Shown here one piece after another: positions 16,196 through 24,824 of a stretch of 44,364 nucleotides of DNA. How positions within the stretch are numbered: position 1 is the first letter of the stretch; each line of letters begins with the position of its first letter. The position numbers were made by a program, and so were the translations under genes. The DNA comes from JBOFCS01 sp051646185 (lineage in GTDB: Bacteria > Actinomycetota > Actinomycetes > Mycobacteriales > Mycobacteriaceae), in assembly GCA_051646185.1 (NCBI GenBank), contig JBOFCS010000200.1, forward strand, positions 1 to 44,364, written 5' to 3'. The notes under the pieces were generated by a model. The model did no database searches, was not told the DNA's origin, and was given only the letters and a program-made list of their open reading frames with translations.

Positions 16196-18547
16196 CTAGT
16201 GCAACACTGGTTCCGGTAGATCATCTAGCTCTTCTTTGCCCGTATCAAGTTGAGTACGTAACTTCTCACCCTCAACGTCAACATTCGGCAAGATCTTGTC
16301 CAGCCACTTCGGCAAGTACCACATGGCGTCACCAAACAAAGCCATTACCGACGGAATGATCACCATCCGAACAACAAAGGCATCAAAGAGCACCGCGGCG
16401 GCAAGGGCAAAGCCAATGGACTTGATAAACGAATTATCTTCCAGAATAAAGGAAGAAAAGACTGCCGTCATAATTAAGGCAGCGGCTGTCACCACACGTG
16501 AACTATGGTCAAAACCACTAATAACAGCTTCTTTGGCTGATAATCCATGAACGTACTCTTCTCGCATCCGGCTCACTAAGAACACTTGATAGTCCATGGC
16601 TAGGCCAAATACCACCCCAATCAAGAAGATTGGCAAGAAGCTCACTAGCGGCTGAGGATTAGAAATTATCCCTAACCAGCCCTCTTGGAAAATTGCCACC
16701 GTGGCACCAAAAGTAGCTACCACGCTAAGTAAAAAGCCTAGTGTTGCAGTCAGCGGAACTAACAATGAACGGAATACCAGCATTAACAAGATAAAGGCGA
16801 GACCAACAACCACTGCTAAGTACGGTGCCAGCGCATGCAGCAAGGTGTCCGATACATCGGTTTCTAAAGCTGTCTGACCAGTAATTCCATAGTGACCACC
16901 GGTACCGGCTACTATCTCGGATTCACTATCCCGCAAGGTTTGCAATAGATCCTTGGTACTGCTACTTGATGGTCCTTGAGCCGGTGTCACCAACAATTGT
17001 GCGGTATCGCCTTCTTGATTTTTTGCAATAAGTTGAGCATTCACCACATCTGGTAAGGCACTAATTTTTTGCACCACCAGATCAAATATTGGTTGCGGCT
17101 GCTGGTTTGCTCCTCGTGCATCTACCACCACAATGAGTGGACCATTACGCCCCGGACCAAAACCCTTGTCGATAAGTTCATAAGCCAGCCTTGCCGGCGA
17201 CCCCGGCTCAGCAGTTGCATCAGAGGGTAATGCCAACTTAATGCCAGTCATCGGAATGGCAACAAGACCTAGCACTGCAACACCGGCAACCAACGGCAAC
17301 AAAGGCATTCGAGTAACCCATGCTGCATAGCGCTTAGCCAACGTGCTGCTATTTTCTGAAGATTTTGATGTAGTTGATGTTAGCCACTTAATTTTTCCGG
17401 CAAAAACTTTCGTGCCAAACAAGCTAAGAATTGCTGGGAGTAACGTCAAAGCAATCAGCACTGCGATAACCACTGTTAACGCTGCTGCACTACCCATATC
17501 AGTCAAAAATCCGATGCCAACAACTCGCAATGCCAAAAGTGCAATGACAACTGTAAGGCCAGCAAAAACTACCGCTGAACCCGCAGTACCCACTGCTCTA
17601 CCAGCTGCTTGCGCCCGACTGTCTTTATTCTGAATATCCACAAGAGAAAGTTCGTGCCTAAAACGCGAAACGATAAACAACGAGTAGTCAATGGCCACAG
17701 CCAAACCAATCATCACAGCCAAAGTCGGAGTGGAGGAACCCAAATCCATAAACCCGGTGGCCAACGAAATCAGCGAGCTACCAATGACCACCCCGACAAC
17801 CGCCGTAATCAGCGGCAGGCCAGCCGCCACAGCCGAGCCAAAGGTCAACATCAATACAATCGCTGCCACGCCCAAACCAATGAGTTCCGAAGTACCTCCT
17901 GGTGGCTCTTGCAAACTAGCTGCACTACCACTGACCTGTACATCAAGACCGGCATCACGGCCAACCTGAGCTGCTTGCTCAATACTGGCTACTGAATCTT
18001 TGGTCACTGCTGAGACTGATCCGACAAAAGGAACTTCAACATAACCCACAGTCTTATCGACACTCAGTGGAGCGATGGCCTGAGCATCTTTAACAGCTGC
18101 CGATACCGAACCACCATTCTTTTGGGTTTCTTCAGTAACGTGATTCACCAAATTTGCATTGGCCACCACCGGGTTTAATAGCGCCTCCGGTCCGGTGGTT
18201 GCGGTTTGCGCTTGCGGAGAAACACCCTTAAGTTTGCGTACTTCGGCAAGAACTTTATCCATGGCAGCGGTATTTTCCGCTGAATCCAAGGTTTGACCGG
18301 CGGGGGCGCCAAAGACGAACCGTGCACTCAGGGAATTAAACGGGTCTTTGGCACCGGGGAAGCGTTCCGCCATGAGATCCTGGGCTTCTTGTGCTGGCGT
18401 GCCAGGAATCACAAAAGCATCTTTAGTTTCCCCTGATAGGGTAGCCGCTCCCACTATGGACAAAGCCAGCACCGTAAGCCATAGGCTAAGCATGACCGCT
18501 TTTTTGCGATAAACGAACTTGCCTAGCCGATAAAGATACGTCGCCAT
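16196..18547 (-). CDS. MMPL/RND family exporter
   Basis: A 783-residue transporter with the two-fold RND layout: one helix (about 14-34), a large outer domain (about 40-190), six helices, a second outer domain (about 430-560) and five more helices. Seen: GLAVAIDYSLFIVSRFRHEL and GLAMDYQVFLVSRMREEYVH, the paired Asp-Tyr motifs that carry protons in MmpL proteins. It is shorter than mycobacterial MmpL3 and lacks its long C-terminal tail (only about 40 residues follow the last helix), so it is closer to general actinobacterial MMPL exporters of lipids or drugs. Substrate unknown. Its upstream gap of 230 bases (18548-18778) has an AT-rich stretch but no readable gene. Confidence 0.88.
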   Translation of the reverse strand: MATYLYRLGKFVYRKKAVMLSLWLTVLALSIVGAATLSGETKDAFVIPGTPAQEAQDLMAERFPGAKDPFNSLSARFVFGAPAGQTLDSAENTAAMDKVLAEVRKLKGVSPQAQTATTGPEALLNPVVANANLVNHVTEETQKNGGSVSAAVKDAQAIAPLSVDKTVGYVEVPFVGSVSAVTKDSVASIEQAAQVGRDAGLDVQVSGSAASLQEPPGGTSELIGLGVAAIVLMLTFGSAVAAGLPLITAVVGVVIGSSLISLATGFMDLGSSTPTLAVMIGLAVAIDYSLFIVSRFRHELSLVDIQNKDSRAQAAGRAVGTAGSAVVFAGLTVVIALLALRVVGIGFLTDMGSAAALTVVIAVLIALTLLPAILSLFGTKVFAGKIKWLTSTTSKSSENSSTLAKRYAAWVTRMPLLPLVAGVAVLGLVAIPMTGIKLALPSDATAEPGSPARLAYELIDKGFGPGRNGPLIVVVDARGANQQPQPIFDLVVQKISALPDVVNAQLIAKNQEGDTAQLLVTPAQGPSSSSTKDLLQTLRDSESEIVAGTGGHYGITGQTALETDVSDTLLHALAPYLAVVVGLAFILLMLVFRSLLVPLTATLGFLLSVVATFGATVAIFQEGWLGIISNPQPLVSFLPIFLIGVVFGLAMDYQVFLVSRMREEYVHGLSAKEAVISGFDHSSRVVTAAALIMTAVFSSFILEDNSFIKSIGFALAAAVLFDAFVVRMVIIPSVMALFGDAMWYLPKWLDKILPNVDVEGEKLRTQLDTGKEELDDLPEPVLH

Positions 18548-18778
18548 ATTTTTCCTATCCCGTTCATACTCTAGTCACAAAATATTTGAATCATGTTGAG
18601 TAAGCAAGAACTTCACAACACCACGTTCGACAACTCATTAATACTGATGAATATTCCCATCAGTCTAATGAGAAGAAGTCACCTGCCTCCACCGTACAAA
18701 CTTTAGGTGCCCAGGTACAACTGAATTAGCCCCAACTCGTAGTGATTCGAGTCACGTCAGCGCTTACGCTGCTGAACG

Positions 18779-19408
18779 TCACAAATACTTTGCGAGCCAT
18801 TGAACAAAATCAGAAAACGACTGCCAATCATTTCTTATTTGTTCCACAACATCTGGGCTCGATAGCCATTGCGGGGTACCGTGATCACAGATAACTTGAA
18901 TACTCTTGTACCGCAATAAATCTATTCGAGGGTGATCTATCGGAAACCCGCGTGGGACAGTTTTTAACTGGTCGCCCTGCACTATCACATCACCGGAATT
19001 AAACCGCTTCATCAAAGCTACTAAGGCAGCACCTGATTTCTCATCATCAACGGCTTGACGAAAGCTATTCACCCGAGCGCCGGAGCCACCCATAAACCCG
19101 GCACCCGTACGCAAGCCTGTGGCATCTACGGCAAAGTACCAGCCAAGCCCCTCTCCAAGAGAAAGCAATACCGCCTGCTGAGTTTTATATGGGGTTTTAT
19201 CCGCACTAAATCGGACATCCCGATGCGGGCGAAACAACCTGACATCGGCATCAAATTCCTCGGCCAAAGTCTCGGCGATAAGTTCTATTGGCTCCCGCAC
19301 GGACCTGCGGTAACGATCTTTGTTTGCATCCCACCACGTCTTGTTGTTGTTGAGCAGTAGCTCTTGATAAAACGCTACCGCATCACGAGGAATACCCTGA
19401 TCAGTCAC
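18779..19408 (-). CDS. DUF2461 family protein
   Basis: A 209-residue protein matching the DUF2461 pattern: AVAFYQELLLNNNKTWWDANKDRY near the N-terminus (F-x-x-x-L-x-x-N-N-x-x-W-F/W-x-x-N-x-x-x-Y), RPHRDVRFSADKTPYKTQQA (about 60-80), an aromatic Y-F-x-x-D-x-T-G-L strand, GGSGARVNSFRQAVDD, and DHPRIDLLRYKSI. Function of the family is unknown; it is soluble and widespread in bacteria. GTG start at 19408. Downstream of it lies the MMPL exporter on the same strand, separated by 231 bases, so the two are probably separate units. Confidence 0.85.
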   Translation of the reverse strand: MTDQGIPRDAVAFYQELLLNNNKTWWDANKDRYRRSVREPIELIAETLAEEFDADVRLFRPHRDVRFSADKTPYKTQQAVLLSLGEGLGWYFAVDATGLRTGAGFMGGSGARVNSFRQAVDDEKSGAALVALMKRFNSGDVIVQGDQLKTVPRGFPIDHPRIDLLRYKSIQVICDHGTPQWLSSPDVVEQIRNDWQSFSDFVQWLAKYL

Positions 19409-19604
19409 GACTACGACAATCTCACACTTAGACTAGGCCCGCCAGCGCAATCATGCTTGACACGCTCAACATATGGCCATTAGCTATGGTAAGCATACCG
19501 CTAGGCTAGCGGTCTCGGCAGCTAATTACTTAGCTACCAGCGCACTCAAGTAACACCCAGAAATCATCACACGGAGTAATTCACTCTCGGAAGAGGTTAG
19601 TCCA

Positions 19605-20825
19605 TTGCTCAACAACCCGCTCCGTGACAAAAATTTTCTCAAGCTCTGGGTCGGACTATGCTTTTCACTTCTCTCTACTGGGATATGGTCGGTAACTCTG
19701 CCCTTAATCAGCTTGAGACAAGGATACCCAGTAACAACACTCGGGATCATTCTTGCGTGCGGATTTATAGGGACTTTAGTGAGTCTTCTTTTTGGTGGAG
19801 TTCTCATCGACCGCGTACAAAAACGTAAAGCACTCACCATTTCCTCGGCCATTCCGGCAGCAACACTACTTTTTCTCTTTGCGGTTTCCTATAGCGGCGA
19901 TTTGCCCGCAGCGCTAATAGGAGTCGGTGCATTCATAGTTGGTGCCTGCGATGGAATATACGGGCCAGCTAACGAATCCATCCTCCCAGAAATCATTGAA
20001 CACAACCACTTACACGTTGCAAATAGTTTGCAGGCCATTGTCGAATCTTTACTGTTAAAGGCGTGCGGACCAGCAATCGGGGGAATGACATTAGCTATCT
20101 TTGGCGTTAAAGAGACACTTGCTGTCACGGGACTTTTATTCTGCTGTGTTTCCTTATGCACCAAAGGAATTTCTTCACAATATGATCCAAGCTCCAACCA
20201 TCACCGCAGCGGTTTGCTAGCAATACTGCGCAATATTGGCGAAGGTTTTACATATGTGTCAAAAACGAGATGGCTATGGACAGGGATACTTTGGTCAGGT
20301 TTAGCTTTGCTTTTGCAGGCAGGTCCACGTTCGGTAGCACTCCCCGTTATCTTCGGTGCAGATAACGCAAATAAATACGCACTTCTTATGGTGCTCTACG
20401 GGATTGCCTCAGCTGTCGGAGCCCTAGTGGCGCCACTGGTACCCGAACCACAAGACAAATTAGCAGCACTTTTTGGCGCATGGAGCCTTGGCTCTATTCC
20501 TTTAGTAGCTATAGCAATTCACCCAAGCGTTATCGTCGCTGCGATAGCACTGTCTATGGTCGGAGTTTTTAACACGTACGGAAACATCCTGTGGCAAACC
20601 CTTATGCAAAGCGGGGTACCGCAGGCTCTTCGTGGGAGGGTTACCAGCCTGGATTGGTTCGGCAGTATTTCACTGATGCCCGTCTCCACCATCCTGGCAG
20701 GTGTATTCATTGACCACGGGTACGTATCGACCCTATTTTATTTAGCAAGCTTCGTCCCCATCTTTTTAGCCTTAATCGCTTACCAATACAACAGAATTGA
20801 CCATAATCGAACAGCCATCCGATAG
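19605..20825 (+). CDS. MFS transporter, EntS/DHA3-like
   Basis: A 406-residue major facilitator with 12 predicted helices. Seen: an N-terminal NPLRDKNFLKLWVGLCFSLLS, the family opening 'L-R-x-x-x-F-R-x-L-W', FGGVLIDRVQKRKAL between helices 2 and 3 (motif A-like G-x-x-x-D-R-x-x-R/K-R/K), VGACDGIYGPANESILPEI (helix 4), and RGRVTSLDWFGSISLMP between helices 10 and 11. This combination is seen in DHA3-type exporters of siderophores and macrolides. The TTG start at 19605 has a GAAGAGG site 8 bases upstream. The gene stands alone between a DUF2461 gene and a tRNA, and its substrate cannot be inferred. Confidence 0.85.
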   Translation: MLNNPLRDKNFLKLWVGLCFSLLSTGIWSVTLPLISLRQGYPVTTLGIILACGFIGTLVSLLFGGVLIDRVQKRKALTISSAIPAATLLFLFAVSYSGDLPAALIGVGAFIVGACDGIYGPANESILPEIIEHNHLHVANSLQAIVESLLLKACGPAIGGMTLAIFGVKETLAVTGLLFCCVSLCTKGISSQYDPSSNHHRSGLLAILRNIGEGFTYVSKTRWLWTGILWSGLALLLQAGPRSVALPVIFGADNANKYALLMVLYGIASAVGALVAPLVPEPQDKLAALFGAWSLGSIPLVAIAIHPSVIVAAIALSMVGVFNTYGNILWQTLMQSGVPQALRGRVTSLDWFGSISLMPVSTILAGVFIDHGYVSTLFYLASFVPIFLALIAYQYNRIDHNRTAIR

Positions 20826-20861
20826 CCTGTGGACAAACTGGATTGAACACCATGCCGCCTC

Positions 20862-20895
20862 GTAGTTCCTGGGGCGTTTGCACCTCAGGAACTAC
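20862..20895. terminator. Hairpin between the MFS gene and tRNA-Ser(CGA)
   Basis: GTAGTTCCTG pairs with CAGGAACTAC (arms within 20862-20871 and 20885-20895) around a GC-rich loop. It lies between convergent genes, so it may serve both strands. No strong T run on either side. Confidence 0.5.
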
Positions 20896-20917
20896 AGAAC
20901 TCAAACTAAAAAACTTT

Positions 20918-21008
20918 TGGCGGTGGCGGGGGGATTTGAACCCCCGGTACGGGGTTACCGTACACAACATTTCGAGTGTTGCACCTTCGGCCGCTCGGAC
21001 ACGCCACC
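20918..21008 (-). tRNA. tRNA-Ser(CGA)
   Basis: Minus strand. Acceptor arm GGTGGCG with CGCCACC, long variable arm GTACGGTAACCCCGTAC, anticodon CGA in CACTCGAAATG, T loop GGTTCAAATCC and encoded CCA. It reads UCG codons. Confidence 0.95.
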
Positions 21009-21066
21009 GTCGGCAAGCTTACAGCCCACCCTGGCTCAGAAGGAAATCCGCAGCAGCTCGCTGCCC

Positions 21067-21537
21067 TTAGATCTGTCGTTGCGCTCGGAAAAACCCAGCA
21101 AGCTGGGCTGCGCACTCGTCCTCAAGCACCCCGCCACGCACCTGTGGGCGATGGGTGAGTCTACGGTCCCGCACCACATCCCATAAGGACCCCACCGCCC
21201 CAGTTTTAGGCTCCCAAGCACCAAAGATAACCCGAGACACCCTAGCTAAAACCAATGCTCCGGCGCACATAGTGCAGGGCTCCAAAGTGACCACCAGCGT
21301 TGCCCCTTCCAGCCGCCAGCCATCACCATGCACCTTCGCAGCCGCCCGCAAAGCCAGAATCTCCGCATGAGCAGTGGGGTCACCCGCGCTTTCCCTAGCA
21401 TTAGTAGCTCGAGCCAACTCCGCCCCCTGCGCGTCAAAAACCACTGCCCCAACCGGAACATCCGCTGGGTGCGTCGTTGCCGCAACATCAAGGGCAACTC
21501 GCATTAATGCCACATCGGAAGGGCTAACTGCGCTCAT
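21067..21537 (-). CDS. tadA: tRNA adenosine(34) deaminase
   Basis: A 156-residue zinc deaminase. Seen: PTAHAEI with zinc ligand His 57 and proton-shuttling Glu 59, LEPCTMCAGAL with zinc cysteines 88 and 91, and AWEPKTGAVGS after them, all diagnostic of TadA. It converts A34 to inosine in tRNA-Arg(ACG), letting it read CGU, CGC and CGA. Its expected substrate gene is inside the same window at 23331-23403. Downstream by 12 bases of the tRNA-deaminase-associated protein gene on the same strand, so likely cotranscribed with it. Confidence 0.95.
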   Translation of the reverse strand: MSAVSPSDVALMRVALDVAATTHPADVPVGAVVFDAQGAELARATNARESAGDPTAHAEILALRAAAKVHGDGWRLEGATLVVTLEPCTMCAGALVLARVSRVIFGAWEPKTGAVGSLWDVVRDRRLTHRPQVRGGVLEDECAAQLAGFFRAQRQI

Positions 21538-21548
21538 TGGGTGACGGA

Positions 21549-22076
21549 CTACCGAGACAGGGTGTCAAGCAGGGCGCTCAGTTCATCTGCAAAGCCCATT
21601 CGAGAAGCAACCATGCCAAGCTGCTCATCGGGATACAAATCCGATTCACTGACAATCACCCCAAGCACTGCCTCAGGCAAACCCAGATCAGCAAGCAGGC
21701 CAAGATCACCCTCCTCCCAGGGGTCCAGCTCCTCCCATTCTTCACTGTCCTCATCGGGCAGCTCCACATTCAATTTGTCGAGAACATCCCCGGCAAGGTC
21801 ATAGTCCAGCCCAGCTGTCGCATCAGAAATGAACACTCGAGTGCCCGATGGGGCTGGTCGAATAATGACAAAAAACTCATCATCAACATCAAGCAGGCCG
21901 AACACTGCGCCCACACTCCTGAGCTCTCGGAGCTCTGTTTCCGCAGCTTTGAGGCTTGTCAGAGCTTTAGCACTCAGTGCCGAGCAGCGCCACCTCCCCT
22001 CTTCCCGCACGACGGCAACGCCAAAACCTTCCAGAGCCTCGGAGTTGGGCTCACTGCCCGATCGCTGTGCACACAT
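21549..22076 (-). CDS. tRNA adenosine deaminase-associated protein
   Basis: An acidic protein of about 175 residues found next to tadA throughout Mycobacteriales (Rv3753c position). Seen: GFGVAVVREEGRWRCSALS near the start, then LRSVGAVFGLLDVDDEFFVIIRP, DYDLAGDVLDKL, a very acidic segment (DEDSEEWEELDPWEEGD) and a C-terminal helix GMVASRMGFADELSALLDTL. Role unknown; a partner or stabiliser of TadA is the usual guess from its constant location. The frame is open up to 22235, but that would overlap tyrA; I chose the ATG at 22076, which gives family length and leaves a 64-base divergent promoter gap. Its ribosome site is weak, so the start is uncertain. Confidence 0.78.
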   Translation of the reverse strand: MCAQRSGSEPNSEALEGFGVAVVREEGRWRCSALSAKALTSLKAAETELRELRSVGAVFGLLDVDDEFFVIIRPAPSGTRVFISDATAGLDYDLAGDVLDKLNVELPDEDSEEWEELDPWEEGDLGLLADLGLPEAVLGVIVSESDLYPDEQLGMVASRMGFADELSALLDTLSR

Positions 22077-22140
22077 ACCGTCACCGTAGCGTGCGTTACC
22101 CGTGTTGATGAAGTCCGCAACTTCATCAGTGTGCAAATCT

Positions 22141-23133
22141 ATGACGGTGACCGGATTTCCTGAGCCCAATCCTCGCCCACCCATCTGTGTTCTCGGGCTG
22201 GGATTAATCGGTGGTTCAGTACTGCGGGCAGCCATAAAATCTGGCCGGGTCGGATGGGGCTACAACCGCTCACCTGAAGCTGTGACTTGCGCGCAGTCCG
22301 AGGGATTTGATGCGGGGACCGATCTGGAAGAAGCACTACGACGTGCACAACAAGAAAATGCCCTCATTGTCATCGCCGTCCCCATGCCCGCAGTAGAGAC
22401 CATGGTGCAAGCAATTTCCACATATGCTCCAGATTGCCCCATTACCGATGTTATTAGCGTGAAAGTTGCTGTCCGAGAAGTAATTTACCAGTATGGGCTG
22501 TTGAAAAATTATGTAGGAGGACATCCCATGGCCGGTACTTCAGAGTCCGGCTGGTCCGCCAGCTCAGCTGAACTCTTCACCGATGCTGTTTGGGTGATCG
22601 CAGCGGATACCGACATGAACCCGGCGGTGTGGACTCAGGTCGCGCAGTTGGCCCTCGACTGCGGCTCAGTCATTTCTCCCGCTCAGTCCGAGGAACACGA
22701 CGCTGCGGTAGCGCGCATCTCTCATCTGCCACACCTACTTGCGGAAACCTTGGCACTAGTCGGCGCCAACGGCGGAGATCTGGCCCTACGTTTGGCTGCC
22801 GGTTCCTTCCGCGATGGCACCCGAGTCGCTTCCACAGCACCTGAGCTTGTGCGGGCCATGTGTGAAGCGAACTCGACAGCCCTTGTTGCCGCATTAAACG
22901 AAGCCATCGACACTCTGACCTCAGTTCGAGAAAGCCTTGGCAGCGTCCAATCAGCACAAAATTTAGTGGAACAAGGACACAGTGCCCGACAACGCTACGA
23001 AACGCTGACAAAGACGGTGGAAGGCATCGTTGGTGTTGATTTCAACGACCCAGATTGGGTCTGGCAACTAAGAACTGCGGGGCAGACCGGAGCAGTCATC
23101 AGATCCGCTCTGCCAGGCCCGAATAATCCATAA
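22141..23133 (+). CDS. tyrA: Prephenate dehydrogenase
   Basis: A 330-residue NAD(P)-dependent enzyme. Seen: ICVLGLGLIGGSVLRAA (Rossmann G-x-G-x-x-G near residue 15), VIAVPMPAVETMV, DVISVKVAVREVI, GGHPMAGTSESGWSAS (substrate-binding H-P-M-A-G, about 130), and the helical dimer domain EHDAAVARISHLPHLLAETLA. It oxidatively decarboxylates prephenate (or arogenate) on the way to tyrosine. The ATG at 22141 is preferred over an upstream start at 22102, which would run into the divergent gene. The aromatic aminotransferase at 23658 could supply the companion transamination step, with three tRNA-related features between them. Confidence 0.9.
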   Translation: MTVTGFPEPNPRPPICVLGLGLIGGSVLRAAIKSGRVGWGYNRSPEAVTCAQSEGFDAGTDLEEALRRAQQENALIVIAVPMPAVETMVQAISTYAPDCPITDVISVKVAVREVIYQYGLLKNYVGGHPMAGTSESGWSASSAELFTDAVWVIAADTDMNPAVWTQVAQLALDCGSVISPAQSEEHDAAVARISHLPHLLAETLALVGANGGDLALRLAAGSFRDGTRVASTAPELVRAMCEANSTALVAALNEAIDTLTSVRESLGSVQSAQNLVEQGHSARQRYETLTKTVEGIVGVDFNDPDWVWQLRTAGQTGAVIRSALPGPNNP

Positions 23134-23293
23134 TAGAACCTTCGTCATCAACCGTACTGGACAATGCGCACAGCGCGAATACAGCTCTTCCTCAGCCACA
23201 GGGCTCGGGACACAGTGAAACCCGCCCTGCCATGCCAGGGCTGAAGTGGCGATAACAAGCGGTGCCATAACGATTTAGTGGCTTGCAACGGGC

Positions 23294-23324
23294 GAGGCCC
23301 CGTCACCGGATGATGAGGGGGCCT
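23294..23324. terminator. Hairpin downstream of tRNA-Arg(ACG)
   Basis: GAGGCCCC (23294-23301) pairs with GGGGCCTC (23317-23324). On the minus strand it follows the tRNA-Arg end by 6 bases. It has no T run, as is common for actinobacterial terminators. The 197-base stretch from tyrA to the tRNA holds nothing else I recognise. Confidence 0.55.
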
Positions 23325-23330
23325 CTGCTG

Positions 23331-23403
23331 TGCGCCCGAAGGGATTCGAACCCCTAACCTCTTGATCCGTAGTCAAGTGCTCTATCCGTTGAGCTACGGG
23401 CGC
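23331..23403 (-). tRNA. tRNA-Arg(ACG)
   Basis: Minus strand, 73 bases, acceptor GCGCCCG with CGGGCGC, T loop GGTTCGAATCC, anticodon ACG in TTGACTACGGATCAA. CCA is not encoded. A34 is the substrate of TadA, encoded 1.8 kb away. Confidence 0.96.
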
Positions 23404-23444
23404 ATGGTGCGTTATTCAGTTATACCCACCGTTTCCGGTTGGTA

Positions 23445-23534
23445 TGGCGGAGGCGAGAGGATTTGAACCTCCGGTCCCGGTGAAAGGACAAATCATTAGC
23501 AGTGATTCCCATTCGGCCGCTCTGGCACGCCTCC
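23445..23534 (-). tRNA. tRNA-Ser(GCT)
   Basis: Minus strand, acceptor GGAGGCG with CGCCTCC, long variable arm, T loop GGTTCAAATCC, anticodon GCT in TCACTGCTAATGA, encoded CCA. It reads AGU and AGC codons and lies 41 bases upstream of tRNA-Arg(ACG) on the same strand, so the pair may share a transcript. Confidence 0.95.
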
Positions 23535-23644
23535 TCGGGTGCCGGTCCTTATCGAACCGCCGGTTGGCAAGATTACACACGCAAGCGCCCTGATGGCAAA
23601 ACGGCCCACAACTAGGCGCACTGCCTGCGGCTTCCTCAGCCGAA

Positions 23645-23650
23645 TAGACT
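23645..23650 (+). promoter_or_regulatory. -10 box, likely leaderless start of the aminotransferase
   Basis: TAGACT ends 7 bases before the GTG at 23658, so the transcript would start at the initiation codon. No ribosome site is visible. Confidence 0.45.
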
Positions 23651-23657
23651 TGCTCCG

Positions 23658-24755
23658 GTGACCGTACGTCTGCGCCCTGACCTTGCCGGTATCCCTTCCT
23701 ACGTTCCAGGAAAAAACTGGCCGGGGGCCATCAAGCTTGCAAGTAACGAAACCACCTCAGGTCCGTTGCCTAGTGTTGTAGCTGCCATCGGGGAAGCTGC
23801 CAAGACACTCAACCGATACCCCGACAATGCGGCTGTTGAGCTAGTTACCCGGCTTGCCCAATATGTGAACGTGGAGCCAAAACACGTTGCAGTGGGCTGC
23901 GGATCGGTCAGCCTGTGCCAGCAGCTTGTCCACATCACCTGTTCTCAGGACGACGAAGTCCTCTTTGCCTGGCGGTCATTCGAGGCTTACCCTCTGGTTA
24001 CCAAGGTTGCTGGGGCGGTACCTGTTCAGGTACCACTGACCTCAGATTATGTGCACGACCTTAAGGCGATGGCCACCGCTGTCACCGAGCGAACCCGGCT
24101 GATATTTGTCTGCAATCCCAATAATCCCACTGGAACCATCGTTGACCCACAAGCTTTGAATGAGTTTCTCGATTCGGTTCCCCCTCATATTCTCATTGCC
24201 CTAGACGAGGCTTATATCGAGTATGTGCGGACTAACAAGGGCGACACCAATCACCTCAGCAGTAACCTTGATCAGTCAATCTCGATAGCGTGCAATCGTC
24301 CCAATGTTGTTGTAATTCGCACTTTTTCAAAAGCCTATGGGCTAGCCGGATTACGGGTTGGTTATGCGGTGAGTAACCCAGAGGTAATCGCTGCACTAGG
24401 AAAAGCCTACATCGCCTTCAGTGTTAATTCTCTCGCCCAAACCGCAGCCATCGCTTCATTAAATGCTGCCGAAGAACTACTTGAGCGGACTAACTCACTC
24501 ATTGCGGAACGTACGAGAGTACACAATTCCCTGCAAACTTCCGGCCTCACTGACATTCCCGAGAGTCACGCAAACTTCCTGTGGTTACCGCTCGGAGCTC
24601 GTTCCAACTCCTTTGCTGCAGCCAGCTCAGAAGCTGGAATACTGGTTCGGCCGTTTGCCAACGACGGGGTACGAGTCACCATCGGCGAACCCCAGGAAAA
24701 CGATGCATTTCTTGAGTTTGCTCAAACGTGGATTGCCAATAACAAACCGGTATAA
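23658..24755 (+). CDS. Aromatic amino acid / histidinol-phosphate-type aminotransferase
   Basis: A 365-residue class I/II PLP enzyme. Seen: IKLASNETTSGPLPSV (N-terminal substrate and PLP contacts), NRYPDNAAVELVTRL, VAVGCGSVSLCQQL, FVCNPNNPTGTIV, IALDEAYIEYV (PLP-ring Asp and Tyr), RTFSKAYGLAGLRVGYA with the Schiff-base lysine near residue 225, and a C-terminal GVRVTIGEPQEN arginine for the carboxylate. HisC-like enzymes in this position (HisC2 in mycobacteria, Pat in corynebacteria) act mainly on phenylalanine, tyrosine and their keto acids. TyrA upstream supports an aromatic role. The ASNET opening rather than LNxNE is usual for Pat. Confidence 0.87.
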   Translation: MTVRLRPDLAGIPSYVPGKNWPGAIKLASNETTSGPLPSVVAAIGEAAKTLNRYPDNAAVELVTRLAQYVNVEPKHVAVGCGSVSLCQQLVHITCSQDDEVLFAWRSFEAYPLVTKVAGAVPVQVPLTSDYVHDLKAMATAVTERTRLIFVCNPNNPTGTIVDPQALNEFLDSVPPHILIALDEAYIEYVRTNKGDTNHLSSNLDQSISIACNRPNVVVIRTFSKAYGLAGLRVGYAVSNPEVIAALGKAYIAFSVNSLAQTAAIASLNAAEELLERTNSLIAERTRVHNSLQTSGLTDIPESHANFLWLPLGARSNSFAAASSEAGILVRPFANDGVRVTIGEPQENDAFLEFAQTWIANNKPV

Positions 24756-24824
24756 ATTTACTGATACCAAATCGTGACCGGGATGAAGGCTAGCTGTGAT
24801 GCTTTTTTGGCACACTCGTAGTTG

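Noticed and set aside
22077..22235. Long N-terminus of the TadA-associated protein overlapping tyrA
   Set aside because: It would overlap the divergent tyrA gene by about 95 bases and exceeds family length.
23134..23330. Small open frame in the tyrA-tRNA gap (23068-23268, minus)
   Set aside because: Overlaps tyrA, no motif, no ribosome site.
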